A stretch of 64,000 bases of DNA, taken from Bacillus sp. FJAT-25509 (GTDB taxonomy: Bacteria; Bacillota; Bacilli; Bacillales; Bacillaceae_G). Made by a program: the position numbers and the translations under genes. The DNA is taken from positions 186,001-250,000 of the forward strand of contig NZ_LJIZ01000026.1 of NCBI RefSeq assembly GCF_001420605.1. The letters are read 5' to 3'. This document shows positions 34,328-45,219 of this stretch, in pieces. The notes under the pieces were generated by a model. The model saw only the letters and a program-made list of their open reading frames with translations. It was not told the origin of the DNA and did not search any database. Each line of letters opens with the position of its first letter. Position 1 is the stretch's first letter.

Positions 34328-34360
34328 TGTTTTTATTAGTAGAAAACAAAACAATTTGTA

Positions 34361-34390
34361 AAAAAGAGTCTGCGAAAGACTCTTTTTTTT
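34361..34390 (+). terminator. Terminator of kimA
   Basis: AAAGAGTCT pairs with AGACTCTTT around GCGAA, then a run of Ts. Confidence 0.92.
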
Positions 34391-34528
34391 ACGAATTTTT
34401 ATAATTATTCTAAAAGTAAAATGTATATGTGAAAACATAAACTAATCTTAAATAGGGATATGAAACATACAATATATGAGGTATTAGGTTGGAAATTCTT
34501 ATTTCAAGAAAAGGGAGGACGTGGAAAT

Positions 34529-35396
34529 TTGAGACTCTCAGACAAAAGGAATAGTTTGAATAGTTAAGAGGCTATATTACTGGCTTAGCTATCAAACGTA
34601 TTTACTATTCTTTAATGGAACAATTACTTTACCAAAAGGCTACGAGCTAAAATATATTATTCATGCTGATGTAAACGTAGAGAATCCTACAAATGAGGTA
34701 TTTTGGTTTATTGCTGAATCAAAGGAAAACATCATAATCTCTTTTAGAGGGTACGCTTCTTATCCTGCAGACCTTATTGCAGCGTATGACATTCTTCAAG
34801 TTGATTATCTATTTGTTAAAAATAGTGGTAAAACTTCTCGAGGCTTTACATGTATTTATCAATCTACAAGGAACAAATTATTTAAAGAATTAAACAAACT
34901 TTCAATGAACAAAAAGCTATTTATTACCGGCCATAACTATGGTGGTGCGTTGGCAATATTAGCAACATTAGATATTATAATGAATTCAAAATTTAAGAAT
35001 GCTTCAGTATATACTTTTGGTAGTCCGCGTGTAGGTGATCCTGACTTTGTTTATCGATTCAATCAAGAGGTAAAAAATAATAAAAGAATCGTAAATATTC
35101 ATGATTTATTTGAAACTTTCCCAGAAAAATTTTATCCCCCTCCATTTACAGAAGAAGGATTATATTATTAGAATGTAAACCATAATTATCCAGTATCTTT
35201 TCAATTAAATAGTATCGCTCGTAATCATTATATTGGATGTTATTTTAGTACCATTAGTAGACTGGATCCGGTAATTACTACTGCGTTATGTTCTAAAAAT
35301 CCTGGTTTTTGTCCAAATGTAAAAATATGTACTCCTTACAAAGGAAACTGCGTTGAAAAAAAAATGATAATTGAAGGTCTGCTCAAGTCCGTGTAA
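34529..35396 (+). pseudogene. Class 3 lipase gene inactivated by frameshift, nonsense codon and loss of the catalytic serine
   Basis: The sequence still codes for most of a Lipase_3 protein: VFWFIAESKENIIISFRGYA, GKTSRGFTCIYQSTRNKL, KKLFITGHNYGGALAILATL, VYTFGSPRVGDPDF, IVNIHDLFET and, after an in-frame TAG at 35169-35171, NVNHNYPVSFQLNSIARNHY and the Cys-rich end. Damage: TTG 34529 (behind GGGAGGAC) reads only 12 codons before the frame must shift near 34560; the amber stop lies where relatives probably have Gln; and the nucleophile elbow GHSxGG is GHNYGG, so the catalytic serine is gone. FRGT is FRGY. Three independent lesions make this a clear pseudogene. Confidence 0.9.
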
Positions 35397-35418
35397 ACCA
35401 AGGATTTGAGTTTTTTTA
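35382..35418 (+). terminator. Terminator of the lipase pseudogene
   Basis: CTCAAGTCC pairs with GGATTTGAG, followed by TTTTTTT; it overlaps the last codons. Confidence 0.88.
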
Positions 35419-35574
35419 TAGTCATCTCGTCATCAAAAATTAAGTCTTTATTAATTGTTTTTAATGATTCAACTTATTAATGTAACGATAATATTCCCCA
35501 ATTTCAAGTGTATTTTAAATAACAAAAATCTACAAATCGCGTCAATGGAATATGAATATCTCTTGAAAAATCTA

Positions 35575-35846
35575 TAATAAATATATTATCTCCTGCGAAA
35601 GCTGGCGATACAAATAAAGATAATGTCATTGGTATTTTAGATGCTCTAAATATACAAACATATTGGGGAACAAATAAAGTATCTGCTGATTTGAACTTCG
35701 ATGGTGTTGTAAATAAAAAGGATATGGATTATGTAATTAAAAACTTAGGATTACAAAATAGTACAGTTCCAAACCTGCCTAAAGCTAAGATTTCATATAA
35801 AGGCGTAACACTTGATGACGTGTTAACTCAATTAGGTTTAAAATAA
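35575..35846 (+). pseudogene. C-terminal remnant of a subtilisin-like protease (dockerin-like end)
   Basis: An open stretch of about 90 codons without a start encodes KAGDTNKDNVIGILDALNIQ, TYWGTNKVSADLNFDGVVNK and YKGVTLDDVLTQLGLK before TAA. This is the dockerin-like end of the 1,396-residue protease at 46842-51032 with a few replacements (for example VIGIL for VIDIL). Everything N-terminal is missing. Upstream at 35494 a TTCCCCAATTTCAAG motif resembles those ahead of the two intact protease genes. So promoter and 3' end of a third protease gene remain, joined by a large internal deletion. Confidence 0.9.
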
Positions 35847-36331
35847 TAGTAAAATTTCGAAAATGTTATAAAAAGATTAGAAAAATATAAAAAATTATAG
35901 AATCATAAAAAACTATCATTCTTTTTTAACTTTAAGTTTGATAGTTTTTTTTGTATAAATTGGAATTTTAAATTTTAAAAGTTTTTTAATGAAAATTCTG
36001 AAATTATACGAAATTCCCCCAAATTTTAAAAAATTCAAAATTTTTACGATTTAACTTTGTTTTTATACTTTGCTCAGGTTTAAAAATTAAGTCTTTATTA
36101 ATCATATTCGCCCGAAAATCCTCCTTTTTTACAAAAAAAATTCATTTTTCTACGTTTTCTTATTCAAAAATGAAACAAAAAACGCTAAATTCCCCCAATA
36201 CAAGACAAATAAATCTTGGAGTAAAATTTAATTATCCAATTGTTAAGAATAGTTTTTTTATTCATGAATTTTCTGTAAAAACATCTAACAATTGATTGTA
36301 AGTGGATGATTTATCTAATGGGGGGGAAAAC
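35847..36331 (+). other. Upstream region of the 2,835-aa protease gene with two TTCCCCCAA motifs
   Basis: An AT-rich 485-bp stretch without a gene. A hairpin AAACTATCA / TTTGATAGTTTTTTTT near 35909-35955 probably terminates the remnant's transcript. TTCCCCCAAATTTT at 36014 and TTCCCCCAATACAAG at 36190 lie 176 bp apart. Motifs of the same kind, 173 bp apart, precede the second protease gene. TTATTCATGAA at about 36258 is also shared with the other promoter. Confidence 0.6.
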
Positions 36332-39300
36332 ATGGAAAAGAGAAAATTATCAAGAAAGAGTATGAAGCCAACTAAAAAGATGATCTCAGTCTTTGCGTTA
36401 AGTTCAATGTTTTTAAACGTTGCGATTCCTCAAAGTTTTGCAAGTACAAATGCTGAGACTAAACTGAATCAACAAGATTCATCTAGTAATACTTTTGATG
36501 CGAAAGAAGTAAACCGTATTCTTGACGGCCTTACTGCTGAACAAAAAGCAAATATTAATAAGCTAACTGGGGCAGATAACGCTCAAAAAATTCATGTGGA
36601 CAAAAAGGATTTAACTGGTTCAAAAAAGATTAATGTAATTGTTCAATTTAAAGAAGATCCAGCTAAGATCCAAATCATAAAGCAATCTCTAGCTAAAGGG
36701 GGAGCAACTGCAAATAGTCAAGCATTTGCAAGTGAATATTCTGATGCACAACAAAGGGTTAAAGACTCTCATGCTAAATTTAAAAGCTTTGTGAATGGAC
36801 AGCCTAAGACGCAAATAGTTGGCGGTAAGTCTGTCAATACTTCTATGGGGATTACACGTGAATTCACAGATGCATTTAATGGTGTATCATTAACTTTACC
36901 TGCAAATCAAGTAGAAAAACTTGCGGAAAATCCAGAAGTTGCTTCTATTTGGTCGGAAGTAGAATATTCTGTTCCAGAAGATAATTCTTCCCAAGCTGTA
37001 GCGACAAGTAGAGCTGCAGGGAAGCCAACAGGTGGGCTTTCTTATTTAGGTATTGATAAACTTCAAGCTGAAGGTAATACTGGTATCATTAAATCAGGTC
37101 CACGTGCAGGACAAAAGGTTAAGGTTGGTATATTAGATACTGGTATTGATTATAATCACCCAGATTTGAAGGCTGTTTATAAAGGTGGACATGACTTAGT
37201 TAATAATGAAGGATTAGATGCAAACGGAAACGTTAAATACGTAGATGACCATGATCCAATGGAAACAACTTATGAGGATTGGTTAGCGGATAGAGCGGAT
37301 CCCGATGTAATCTCTGGGACACCTCCTGCAGATTATAAGCCATATATTACGTCTCATGGAACTCACGTTGCTGGGACGATTGCAGCGAATACAACGAATA
37401 ATAATGATGTTTATTCGGCTAATGGGGTAGCTCCAGATGTAGACCTTTATAGCTATCGTGTATTAGGACCGGGTGGACATGGTACAACAGAATCTGTATT
37501 AAATGGTATAGACCTGGCAGTAAAAGATCACATGGATGTGATTAATCTTTCTCTTGGTGCAAATATTAATAACCCATATTATCCAACTAGTATTGCTATT
37601 AACAATGCTACTTTAGCAGGTGTTGTCTGTGATGTTGCAGCAGGTAACGCTGGTCCTGGACAAGCTACAGTCGGTTCACCAGGGTCTTCAGCATTAGCAA
37701 TTACTGTTGGCGCAAGTACGATACCTGAACAAATTGCAACAATGACAATTAAGAATGGTCCAGTTTCTTATAAAGCACGTTTATTCGGTAAAGACTTTTC
37801 ACAATCAGATGATGCTTATAAAGGGCAATCACTACCAATCGTCGATGTTGGTTTAGGAAGTGAAGCAGATTATAGTGGAATTGATGTGAAAGGTAAACTT
37901 GTTCTAGTTAAGCGTGGAGTTGACTACTTACAAACAAAAATGTCAAATGCTAAAAATGCTGGAGCAGCGGGTATGATTATCTGGGATAATACGGCCGATC
38001 CAGATAGCCAAGGCTATATACCTAACTTCTTAGGTGTCAGTATGGATAATGTTTATTCAGTTTCATTGACACAATCACAAGGACAAGCTCTGTCTGATGC
38101 AATTAAAAAAGACCCTAAATCAGCTAACATTACTTTCCCATCTACACTTGATACACCAATTAGTAAGAGTGGAGATGAGTTGGCAAGCTTTAGTTCAACA
38201 GGTCCAGTTAAAGATTGGACAATTAAACCTGACGTTGTAGCTCCTGGTGTTGATATTTCTTCAACAGCTCCATACGATATTTGGGAGCCACAAAACGATA
38301 AAACTCATGATTATAAACTTGCGTATCAGATCATGTCGGGTACTTCAATGGCAACACCACACGTTGCTGGGATTTCAGCTTTAGTTTTAGCTGCACATCC
38401 AGATTATACACCTGCAGATGTTAAGACGGCATTAATGAATACAGCTAAAAGTATTGACACAGATTCAAAGACTCATAGCGTATATCAAGTAGGAGCAGGA
38501 CGTGTTGATCCGGCTCGTGCAATCGCTGCAGATGTTAAAGTCCAAGTTTTAGATAAAACAGTTACTTTTGACGATCCTTCAGATGCATCAACAGCTCATG
38601 AAGTTGATAACTTGACTGGAAGCATGTTCTTTGGTTTCAAAGGTAGAGGAGAAGGTGCAACGAACGGTTCTGATGATGTGGTTTCTTCAAAAGACTTTAA
38701 TGTTTCAAATCTAGGAACTGGTAGTAAAACATTCAATGTAAGTACTGCATTTATTACATCAAAATTTGCTGGATCGAATAAAGTAGGTCCTGGCACAGGA
38801 AATGATGTAAAAATCGATTTTTCTGTCGATGGGAAAAATGTGAACTCTATTAATGTGGGCGGAGGAAGTACTGTTAAAGCAAATGCAAAAATTACAGTTC
38901 CCTCAAATTCATTAGATGGTACTTACGAAGGTTATATTAACCTTGTAAACTCAAAGGACCCATCAGAAACTTATCGTATTCCGTTTACGATTACAGTTGC
39001 GGAAAAAGGAATTAATAAATTCCAAGTAGCGATAAAAGCGGCGGCAGAAGGAAATCTTACTGCTTATAATTTATCGGTAAATAACGAAATGAAAGACTTA
39101 TATATTGCCATAAAAGACAAGGATGGAAAATATATCGGTATAGCTAACACGTTATCAACCGGTAGTAATTTGATCCCAGGTGTTCAGTATGGACCACTTA
39201 TAACACTTTTTAGTGGATGGTATCTTCCATTTACAAAGGCATACGATGGAACATATGACAGTTCTGGCATCTCAAACAAAGTGGAAGTGCTAAAAGAAGG

Positions 39301-42300
39301 TGCTTACTCACTCGAGTTGATTGCAACTGGTAAAGATGGAAAACGTTACACAGCGGAAGATACGGTCTATGTTGACGGTACACCACCAACAATGAAGATG
39401 GATCAAGACTCCAAGGGTGGAATTTATGAAATTGATACTGCAGGGTACTTGCCTGGACAAGAAATAAAAGGATTCCGTGGTACAGTTTATGACTCAAACA
39501 TAGACGTGATGAAAAACAATGGAGAAACGTCAGTGCCAAGCCCTAAGGATGGCGTAACGCCAGTTCCAGTTGATCAAGCTTTGAACAGTGTTATAGGTTA
39601 TCAAGATAGTTCGTTCCCAACAGTTTACTTCGATACTGATGCGAAAGGTCGCTTCCATTTTGGGGTGACTGCTGAGGATGTAGCAAATAAAATGGGTAGT
39701 GAATTTTATATTGAGCCTCAGGATTATTCAGGTGAAAGTGATGGAGATGTATACGGACAGACTTATTTTTTCATTAAAAAGGGAAATCCGTATGTCACGT
39801 TAACTTCATCTAATGGAGTAGACGCAGGACCAGGTAACGAAGATAAAGTAGTCGTTGATAATAATAAACCATTCAAAATGACAATGACAACTAAGTATGG
39901 AGTAGGAATGACCGGCGGTAAATTTTTGCTGAATAGTCACAATGTCTATGAATTCAGTAATATTCGCCTTACGGATGAGTATAAAAATTACTTAATCAGT
40001 AAAGGTATTGATCCGACTAAAGTTCTTACGGTAGGTCAACCTTATAAACATCCAACTTATGGAGTTGGCTTAACAACAGATGTGACGATTTCAAATATAG
40101 GTTCAGCGGGTGCACTTGATCATGATATGCCGATTATAGAAGCAGATGTGACCTATAACAGTCCTGATCCAGTAACAGGGCAATTCGAATATCAATTACT
40201 ACAAGCGAATTTAACTTTGTCAGGTGAAGATACAAGAGTCCCTTGGTTCCCAACAAATGTACCTTATGTAAGACAGAATATCTCTGTACTTAGAGGGCAA
40301 GTGGCAGCGGAATCTTTCGCAAGAAATAATATAAATAACCAATATCCTCAATTTACGGTTGATTCTGGTGCGAAGGTAACTGCTACGGATGATAAAGGGA
40401 ATAAATTTACAACGGACCAACCAACATCATTTAATAATACAATGGCATATACGTTTATCAACCCATATTATGCTCTGACAATGGGTGTTAGTGATAAACC
40501 GTATTCAGTCGAAGCAAGTGTACCAGGACACTTTAAAGGATATGAAAAAACACCTGTAATTGGTGAAAACAAATTCGGTTATCAATCAGGTACTATAAAG
40601 GATATTCGAGGTTTATTCCCGATCCTTTTAGGTGGAGACGTAAATGGCGACAATGTCATTGATATGAATGACCTTGTTTCAGAAATCCAAGCATATTTAG
40701 ATTTTGATTTCCTTAAAGGTGTAGGTGCACCTTCAGCCGAAAAAGCAGCTTTCTTTACTGGATCGACTGATCATAGAAATAATGACATCAGTTATGCATT
40801 CTCAGGTCAAAACGCATTTGGTGGTATCTCATTTAGTGACATCAATTACAATGATTTTTACTATATCTTTAAAAACTTTGGGGTGAAAAATGATAGTGCA
40901 ATTGCTGCAGGTAAAACAGTTGCAGAGCCTCAGAAAAAATTGGCAAATGATATAACGATTACTTCTAATAGAGGAACATATACTGATCCTAAACTTGATT
41001 CGAAAGTTAAAACAATTAGTTTAAAAGCTGGCGATGGTATAAATGAAGTAATGAAAGCACTAAATTTTACACCTCCAGCTCAAGCAAACATAACAGCACC
41101 AATGTTACAAGACTTGCAAAATGGAGCAACAATTTCGATGTCACCTTCAAGCACGGTGTTCGTTGATGATGTAGTATGGAGAAAATCAATTACACAAATT
41201 ATGCTAGGTTCAACTGATGTAACGAATTTAGTAACAATCAACCCAGCATATTTATATCTTGATGCAAATGGTGCACAGCAAACTATGCCATCAAAAATTA
41301 CGTTCCCAGGTTCTTTATTCCCGACGGCAACGAATTACACTGTTACAGTGAAAGCGACAGGCTACCAAGATTTAACGAAGCCTATAACTGTATCAGCAGT
41401 ACCGATTCCGACGCCTACAATTCCAATTACTACTGATCCAACAGTAGCGCATATTGGAAAGGACTTAACATTAACCTTCCCAGAAGATGCGAAATGGCGA
41501 AATGGAATCAATAAAGTGATCGTGACAACTAATAATAAACAGAGCATTGATATTAGTAATTTAATCAATCCAGATACAAATCAAAAATATTACGATATTA
41601 GTAAACCAGGTCAAATTACGTTTAATGCGAAAACATTTATGACAGATTCGACTCTTGATCCTAAAAATGGAACATCATATATTAATGCGACTGTCAACCC
41701 TGGTGGGAAAAATTATTTGCCACAACTATACAGATTTACAATTGGCTCAGTAGGTGCAGATGGTACGAATTACCCGGATGTCATCGCAGGTTCTGATCCT
41801 GTTTACACAGGTCAACAACCAGTTGGATATACTGTTAATTTTAACAGCCAAGGCGGGTCAGCAATCAAACCGATGGCGATAGGTTACAAGGCAGGCAATA
41901 GTAGAACGGATGGTCCGAATAGCGATTTATTCTCATACATGAAACCTGCACCAACTAAACCTGGTTATAAATTCCTAGGTTGGTTTAATGAAGCAGAAGG
42001 TAAAACACAGTGGGATCCAGTATCATTTCCTGCAATAGGAGACACAACCGTTTATGCAAAATGGCAAATGAATACGACTCAAAGTTATTCACCAGTTGAT
42101 AAAGCGAACCCGAATGGACTAAAATTTGACGGAAGTAGCGGTGCAAGTGGGATAGGATGGGTACTTGGTGAAGGCGATTTAAAAATCAGTATCCCAGATT
42201 ATTTAACGAATGTTTCTTGGCTAACGAGTAAAGATAAAATTGCAAAAATTGAAGCGAAATTTTATCAGATAAAGAGCGATGGTTCAACGGAAACGACAGC

Positions 42301-44839
42301 AACACCTTATACATTAGACCCAAGTACTTATAGCTTGTCGTCTAACGGAAGTAATGGAGTTCTATCCTTTACAACAGCTACACATGATCAGGCTGTTAAA
42401 GCAGGTCAAACCAAATTAGGAGAAAAGTTTGCATTTAGTGAAATGCCATCGCTAAATTTTAACAAAGGATATGATTTAACTATAACATCGACAACAGGCG
42501 AAATTGTTACAATACCAGGTGTACAACTTGGATATAGACGCCATATTGATTTAAACGGTGGTTCGTTAAAGAATGCAAATGATACATTCTTCGCTGATGC
42601 ATTAGTCAATGGAAAAACAACTGCGCCAACTATGAGTATGGGTTCAGCACATGTAATAAATGGAAATTTAACGATAAGTAATGACCTATATTTGAACGCA
42701 GCTGGTACAAGTGATAAGAAATCTGATATTACAACAAATCCTAAAGTACTAACAGATAATTCAACTTTCTATCTATGTTGGATGAAAGTACCACCAACGG
42801 TTAATAAAGACGTTGCAGGAAACATTGTAGGTAGTGATATTACATTAACATTTACTGATGACGGCATATGGAAAAACAATATTAAGGCTGTACAAATCGG
42901 CGCTAAAACATTAGATCTAAATAAGGATTACACAATCTCAAATAATAATATTACACTTAAAGCAAATCTGTTCTCAGTTGGACAAAAGTTCAATGTAACG
43001 ATTGTTTCAGAAGGATATAAAGATGTTACAGTGACTGATCAAGTTGTCGGTTATACGGTAACTTTTGCATCAAATGGTGGAGATCCAGTTCCAGCTCAAA
43101 TCGTAGACAGAAATGCGACAAAACCAGTTGATCCAACAAAAGTTGGCTACAAGTTCTATGGTTGGTATACAGATCAAAATCTAACAATGCCATATGATTT
43201 TGATACGATTGTAACAAAACCAATCACACTTTATGCGAAATATGCCCTAGCTGGTTCTGTTGTGACAGCAGATACAAAGGATAATGTACTAGGGAACGAT
43301 ATGGTGTTAGAGTTCAGTGATAATGAATGGGCAACTGCGATTACAAGCATTAAACTTAACGGTAGTGCGGTAGATGGATCGAAATACAATGTGGATAAAG
43401 TTAACCGTACGATTACCCTAGATAAGAGCTTGTTCACAAGAACGAGAGATTATACGATTACGATTAATGCTACTGACTATGCTGATGTGACAGTAGTCCA
43501 AAAAGTAGGAAATGGATATAATGTGCATTTCGTCCTTCCAGGTGACGCACCATCTGAAGTAAAAGATGGAACGAAAGATCAAATTGTAGCACGCAGAATA
43601 ACAGCACCAATTGTTCATGGTTATGAGTTGACTTGGTACGCTGATGCAGATCGTACAATCCCTTGGGATTTCACAAATTCAATTTACTCTGCAAAAACAC
43701 TTTACGGAACATGGAAACCAGCAAAATACACTGTCATCTATGACACGCAAGATGCTGGACTTGTAGTTTCAGTAAAAGCTGAGTACAATTCATTACTTGA
43801 TGAAACAAAACCAACAAGAACTGGATACACATTCGTTGGTTGGTATAAAGATGCAGAATTAAAAACGCCATGGAACTTTGCAACTGATAAAGTATCTGGT
43901 GACATGGTTCTATATGCTAAGTGGAAAGTTAACTCTTATACGGTTCACTTTAATAGTAATGGTGGAAGTCAAGTAGCTGACAAAACTGCAAATTATAACA
44001 CTGGTATCACTGCACCGACAACAACTAGAACGGGTTACACATTCGTTGGATGGTACGAGGATGCTGCAGGTAATGTAGCTTGGAACTTTGCAAAAGATAA
44101 AGTGACAAATGACACTACGCTATATGCGAAGTGGAAAATTAATTCGTATAAAGTAAGTTATGTAAGCAATGGTGGTTCTACAGTTCCTGCACAAACTGCA
44201 AATTACAATAGCGTCATTAATTTACCAAAACCAACAAAAGCAGGTTATACATTTGCTGGATGGTATAAAGATGCATCATTAAAAACGCCAGTAGGAAATT
44301 CTGTTAAACTTACAGGCAACATCACACTTTATGCAAAATGGAACATTAACACGTATACAGTTAAATTTAACAGTAACGGAGGAAGTTCAGTTACTTCTAA
44401 AACAGCAATTTACAATGCAACAATTAGCCAACCGAAGTCACCAACAAGAAAAGGCTATGCATTCATTGGATGGTACAAAGATGCTGCAGGTAAAGTAGCT
44501 TGGAACTTCGCAAAAGATCGCGTTACAGCTAACACTACAATTTACGCTAAATGGGTAGCAATTCCTGCTAAACCATCAAATGCGAAATTAACGAAAGCTG
44601 GAAAAGATTCTGTTAAATTAACTTGGTCAAAAGTATCAGGTGCAACTGGATATGAAATTGTTAAATCAACATCAAAAACAGGATCATATTCTCACCTAAC
44701 TAGCGTGACAACAACTAATTACACGAACAAAGGATTAAGTAAAGGTAAAACATACTATTACAAAATCCGTTCTTACAAAATGGTTGGATCGCAAAAAATT
44801 TATGGTGATTGGACAAACGTAATGTCTATTAAACTATAA
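36332..44839 (+). CDS. Giant secreted subtilisin-like serine protease with dockerin-like, Shr-HID (DUF1533) and InlB-type repeats
   Basis: 2,835 residues. Signal peptide to about QSFAST; I9-type propeptide (~85-220); S8 catalytic domain with Asp269 (ILDTGIDYNHPDL), His342 (TSHGTHVAGT) and Ser672 (GTSMATPHVAG). A PA domain is inserted before the serine (GIDVKGKLVLVKRGVDY). Then a beta-rich region; a dockerin-like pair of Ca loops near 1433-1520 (GDVNGDNVIDMNDLVSEI; DINYNDFYYIFKNFG); about four DUF1533/Shr-HID-like units (LTLTFPEDAKWRNGINKV; ITLTFTDDGIWKNNIKAV); about six InlB B-repeats between 1831 and 2745 (GYTFVGWYKDAELKTPW type); and a final fibronectin III domain. No LPxTG or membrane anchor. 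ATG 36332 follows GGGGGGG; GTG 36302 is less likely. Probably a surface or extracellular protease with binding repeats; the target is unknown. Confidence 0.93.
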   Translation: MEKRKLSRKSMKPTKKMISVFALSSMFLNVAIPQSFASTNAETKLNQQDSSSNTFDAKEVNRILDGLTAEQKANINKLTGADNAQKIHVDKKDLTGSKKINVIVQFKEDPAKIQIIKQSLAKGGATANSQAFASEYSDAQQRVKDSHAKFKSFVNGQPKTQIVGGKSVNTSMGITREFTDAFNGVSLTLPANQVEKLAENPEVASIWSEVEYSVPEDNSSQAVATSRAAGKPTGGLSYLGIDKLQAEGNTGIIKSGPRAGQKVKVGILDTGIDYNHPDLKAVYKGGHDLVNNEGLDANGNVKYVDDHDPMETTYEDWLADRADPDVISGTPPADYKPYITSHGTHVAGTIAANTTNNNDVYSANGVAPDVDLYSYRVLGPGGHGTTESVLNGIDLAVKDHMDVINLSLGANINNPYYPTSIAINNATLAGVVCDVAAGNAGPGQATVGSPGSSALAITVGASTIPEQIATMTIKNGPVSYKARLFGKDFSQSDDAYKGQSLPIVDVGLGSEADYSGIDVKGKLVLVKRGVDYLQTKMSNAKNAGAAGMIIWDNTADPDSQGYIPNFLGVSMDNVYSVSLTQSQGQALSDAIKKDPKSANITFPSTLDTPISKSGDELASFSSTGPVKDWTIKPDVVAPGVDISSTAPYDIWEPQNDKTHDYKLAYQIMSGTSMATPHVAGISALVLAAHPDYTPADVKTALMNTAKSIDTDSKTHSVYQVGAGRVDPARAIAADVKVQVLDKTVTFDDPSDASTAHEVDNLTGSMFFGFKGRGEGATNGSDDVVSSKDFNVSNLGTGSKTFNVSTAFITSKFAGSNKVGPGTGNDVKIDFSVDGKNVNSINVGGGSTVKANAKITVPSNSLDGTYEGYINLVNSKDPSETYRIPFTITVAEKGINKFQVAIKAAAEGNLTAYNLSVNNEMKDLYIAIKDKDGKYIGIANTLSTGSNLIPGVQYGPLITLFSGWYLPFTKAYDGTYDSSGISNKVEVLKEGAYSLELIATGKDGKRYTAEDTVYVDGTPPTMKMDQDSKGGIYEIDTAGYLPGQEIKGFRGTVYDSNIDVMKNNGETSVPSPKDGVTPVPVDQALNSVIGYQDSSFPTVYFDTDAKGRFHFGVTAEDVANKMGSEFYIEPQDYSGESDGDVYGQTYFFIKKGNPYVTLTSSNGVDAGPGNEDKVVVDNNKPFKMTMTTKYGVGMTGGKFLLNSHNVYEFSNIRLTDEYKNYLISKGIDPTKVLTVGQPYKHPTYGVGLTTDVTISNIGSAGALDHDMPIIEADVTYNSPDPVTGQFEYQLLQANLTLSGEDTRVPWFPTNVPYVRQNISVLRGQVAAESFARNNINNQYPQFTVDSGAKVTATDDKGNKFTTDQPTSFNNTMAYTFINPYYALTMGVSDKPYSVEASVPGHFKGYEKTPVIGENKFGYQSGTIKDIRGLFPILLGGDVNGDNVIDMNDLVSEIQAYLDFDFLKGVGAPSAEKAAFFTGSTDHRNNDISYAFSGQNAFGGISFSDINYNDFYYIFKNFGVKNDSAIAAGKTVAEPQKKLANDITITSNRGTYTDPKLDSKVKTISLKAGDGINEVMKALNFTPPAQANITAPMLQDLQNGATISMSPSSTVFVDDVVWRKSITQIMLGSTDVTNLVTINPAYLYLDANGAQQTMPSKITFPGSLFPTATNYTVTVKATGYQDLTKPITVSAVPIPTPTIPITTDPTVAHIGKDLTLTFPEDAKWRNGINKVIVTTNNKQSIDISNLINPDTNQKYYDISKPGQITFNAKTFMTDSTLDPKNGTSYINATVNPGGKNYLPQLYRFTIGSVGADGTNYPDVIAGSDPVYTGQQPVGYTVNFNSQGGSAIKPMAIGYKAGNSRTDGPNSDLFSYMKPAPTKPGYKFLGWFNEAEGKTQWDPVSFPAIGDTTVYAKWQMNTTQSYSPVDKANPNGLKFDGSSGASGIGWVLGEGDLKISIPDYLTNVSWLTSKDKIAKIEAKFYQIKSDGSTETTATPYTLDPSTYSLSSNGSNGVLSFTTATHDQAVKAGQTKLGEKFAFSEMPSLNFNKGYDLTITSTTGEIVTIPGVQLGYRRHIDLNGGSLKNANDTFFADALVNGKTTAPTMSMGSAHVINGNLTISNDLYLNAAGTSDKKSDITTNPKVLTDNSTFYLCWMKVPPTVNKDVAGNIVGSDITLTFTDDGIWKNNIKAVQIGAKTLDLNKDYTISNNNITLKANLFSVGQKFNVTIVSEGYKDVTVTDQVVGYTVTFASNGGDPVPAQIVDRNATKPVDPTKVGYKFYGWYTDQNLTMPYDFDTIVTKPITLYAKYALAGSVVTADTKDNVLGNDMVLEFSDNEWATAITSIKLNGSAVDGSKYNVDKVNRTITLDKSLFTRTRDYTITINATDYADVTVVQKVGNGYNVHFVLPGDAPSEVKDGTKDQIVARRITAPIVHGYELTWYADADRTIPWDFTNSIYSAKTLYGTWKPAKYTVIYDTQDAGLVVSVKAEYNSLLDETKPTRTGYTFVGWYKDAELKTPWNFATDKVSGDMVLYAKWKVNSYTVHFNSNGGSQVADKTANYNTGITAPTTTRTGYTFVGWYEDAAGNVAWNFAKDKVTNDTTLYAKWKINSYKVSYVSNGGSTVPAQTANYNSVINLPKPTKAGYTFAGWYKDASLKTPVGNSVKLTGNITLYAKWNINTYTVKFNSNGGSSVTSKTAIYNATISQPKSPTRKGYAFIGWYKDAAGKVAWNFAKDRVTANTTIYAKWVAIPAKPSNAKLTKAGKDSVKLTWSKVSGATGYEIVKSTSKTGSYSHLTSVTTTNYTNKGLSKGKTYYYKIRSYKMVGSQKIYGDWTNVMSIKL

Positions 44840-44885
44840 AAAGTGAAATAACAGGCAGTACAATTTACTCTTAAGTAACAAAGTC

Positions 44886-44934
44886 AAAAAGGGTGTTTTT
44901 GAAATTAAGAAGATTGATTAAACACCCTTTTTGA
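44886..44934 (+). terminator. Terminator 1 of the giant protease gene
   Basis: AAAAAGGGTGTTT pairs with AAACACCCTTTTT around a loop of about 21 nt. Confidence 0.85.
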
Positions 44935-44990
44935 AAGTAATACGATTCGATCATCTTTTTTCAAATACAAACTTTCCCTTAAAAAATAAT

Positions 44991-45037
44991 AAAAGACAAG
45001 AATACGATTTAGGTAGTATTCTTGTCTTATTTTTTAT
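44991..45037 (+). terminator. Terminator 2 between the protease and LysR genes
   Basis: AAGACAAGAATAC pairs with GTATTCTTGTCTT, then ATTTTTTATT. With the previous hairpin it forms a double terminator; the rest of 44840-45219 has no ORF. Confidence 0.88.
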
Positions 45038-45219
45038 TGTATATAAAAGGTAAATGTATAAAATATTAGGATTTATTTGGCAAAAGGTCTATAAAAAGTT
45101 CCACATGTAGATGGTTAATAAGTTAATAGTAAGAAATAATTGATTTTTTTTAGTGTTATTGTAAAGTTGAAATCCGTAAAAAGAAGTAGATTTAGTTTTT
45201 CTAAGGAGAAATTGTAAAA

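Noticed and set aside
39231-39539. Antisense open frames inside the protease, nucleotidase and transporter genes
   Set aside because: They mirror strong coding frames on the other strand, lack ribosome sites and show no protein-like composition or family match.
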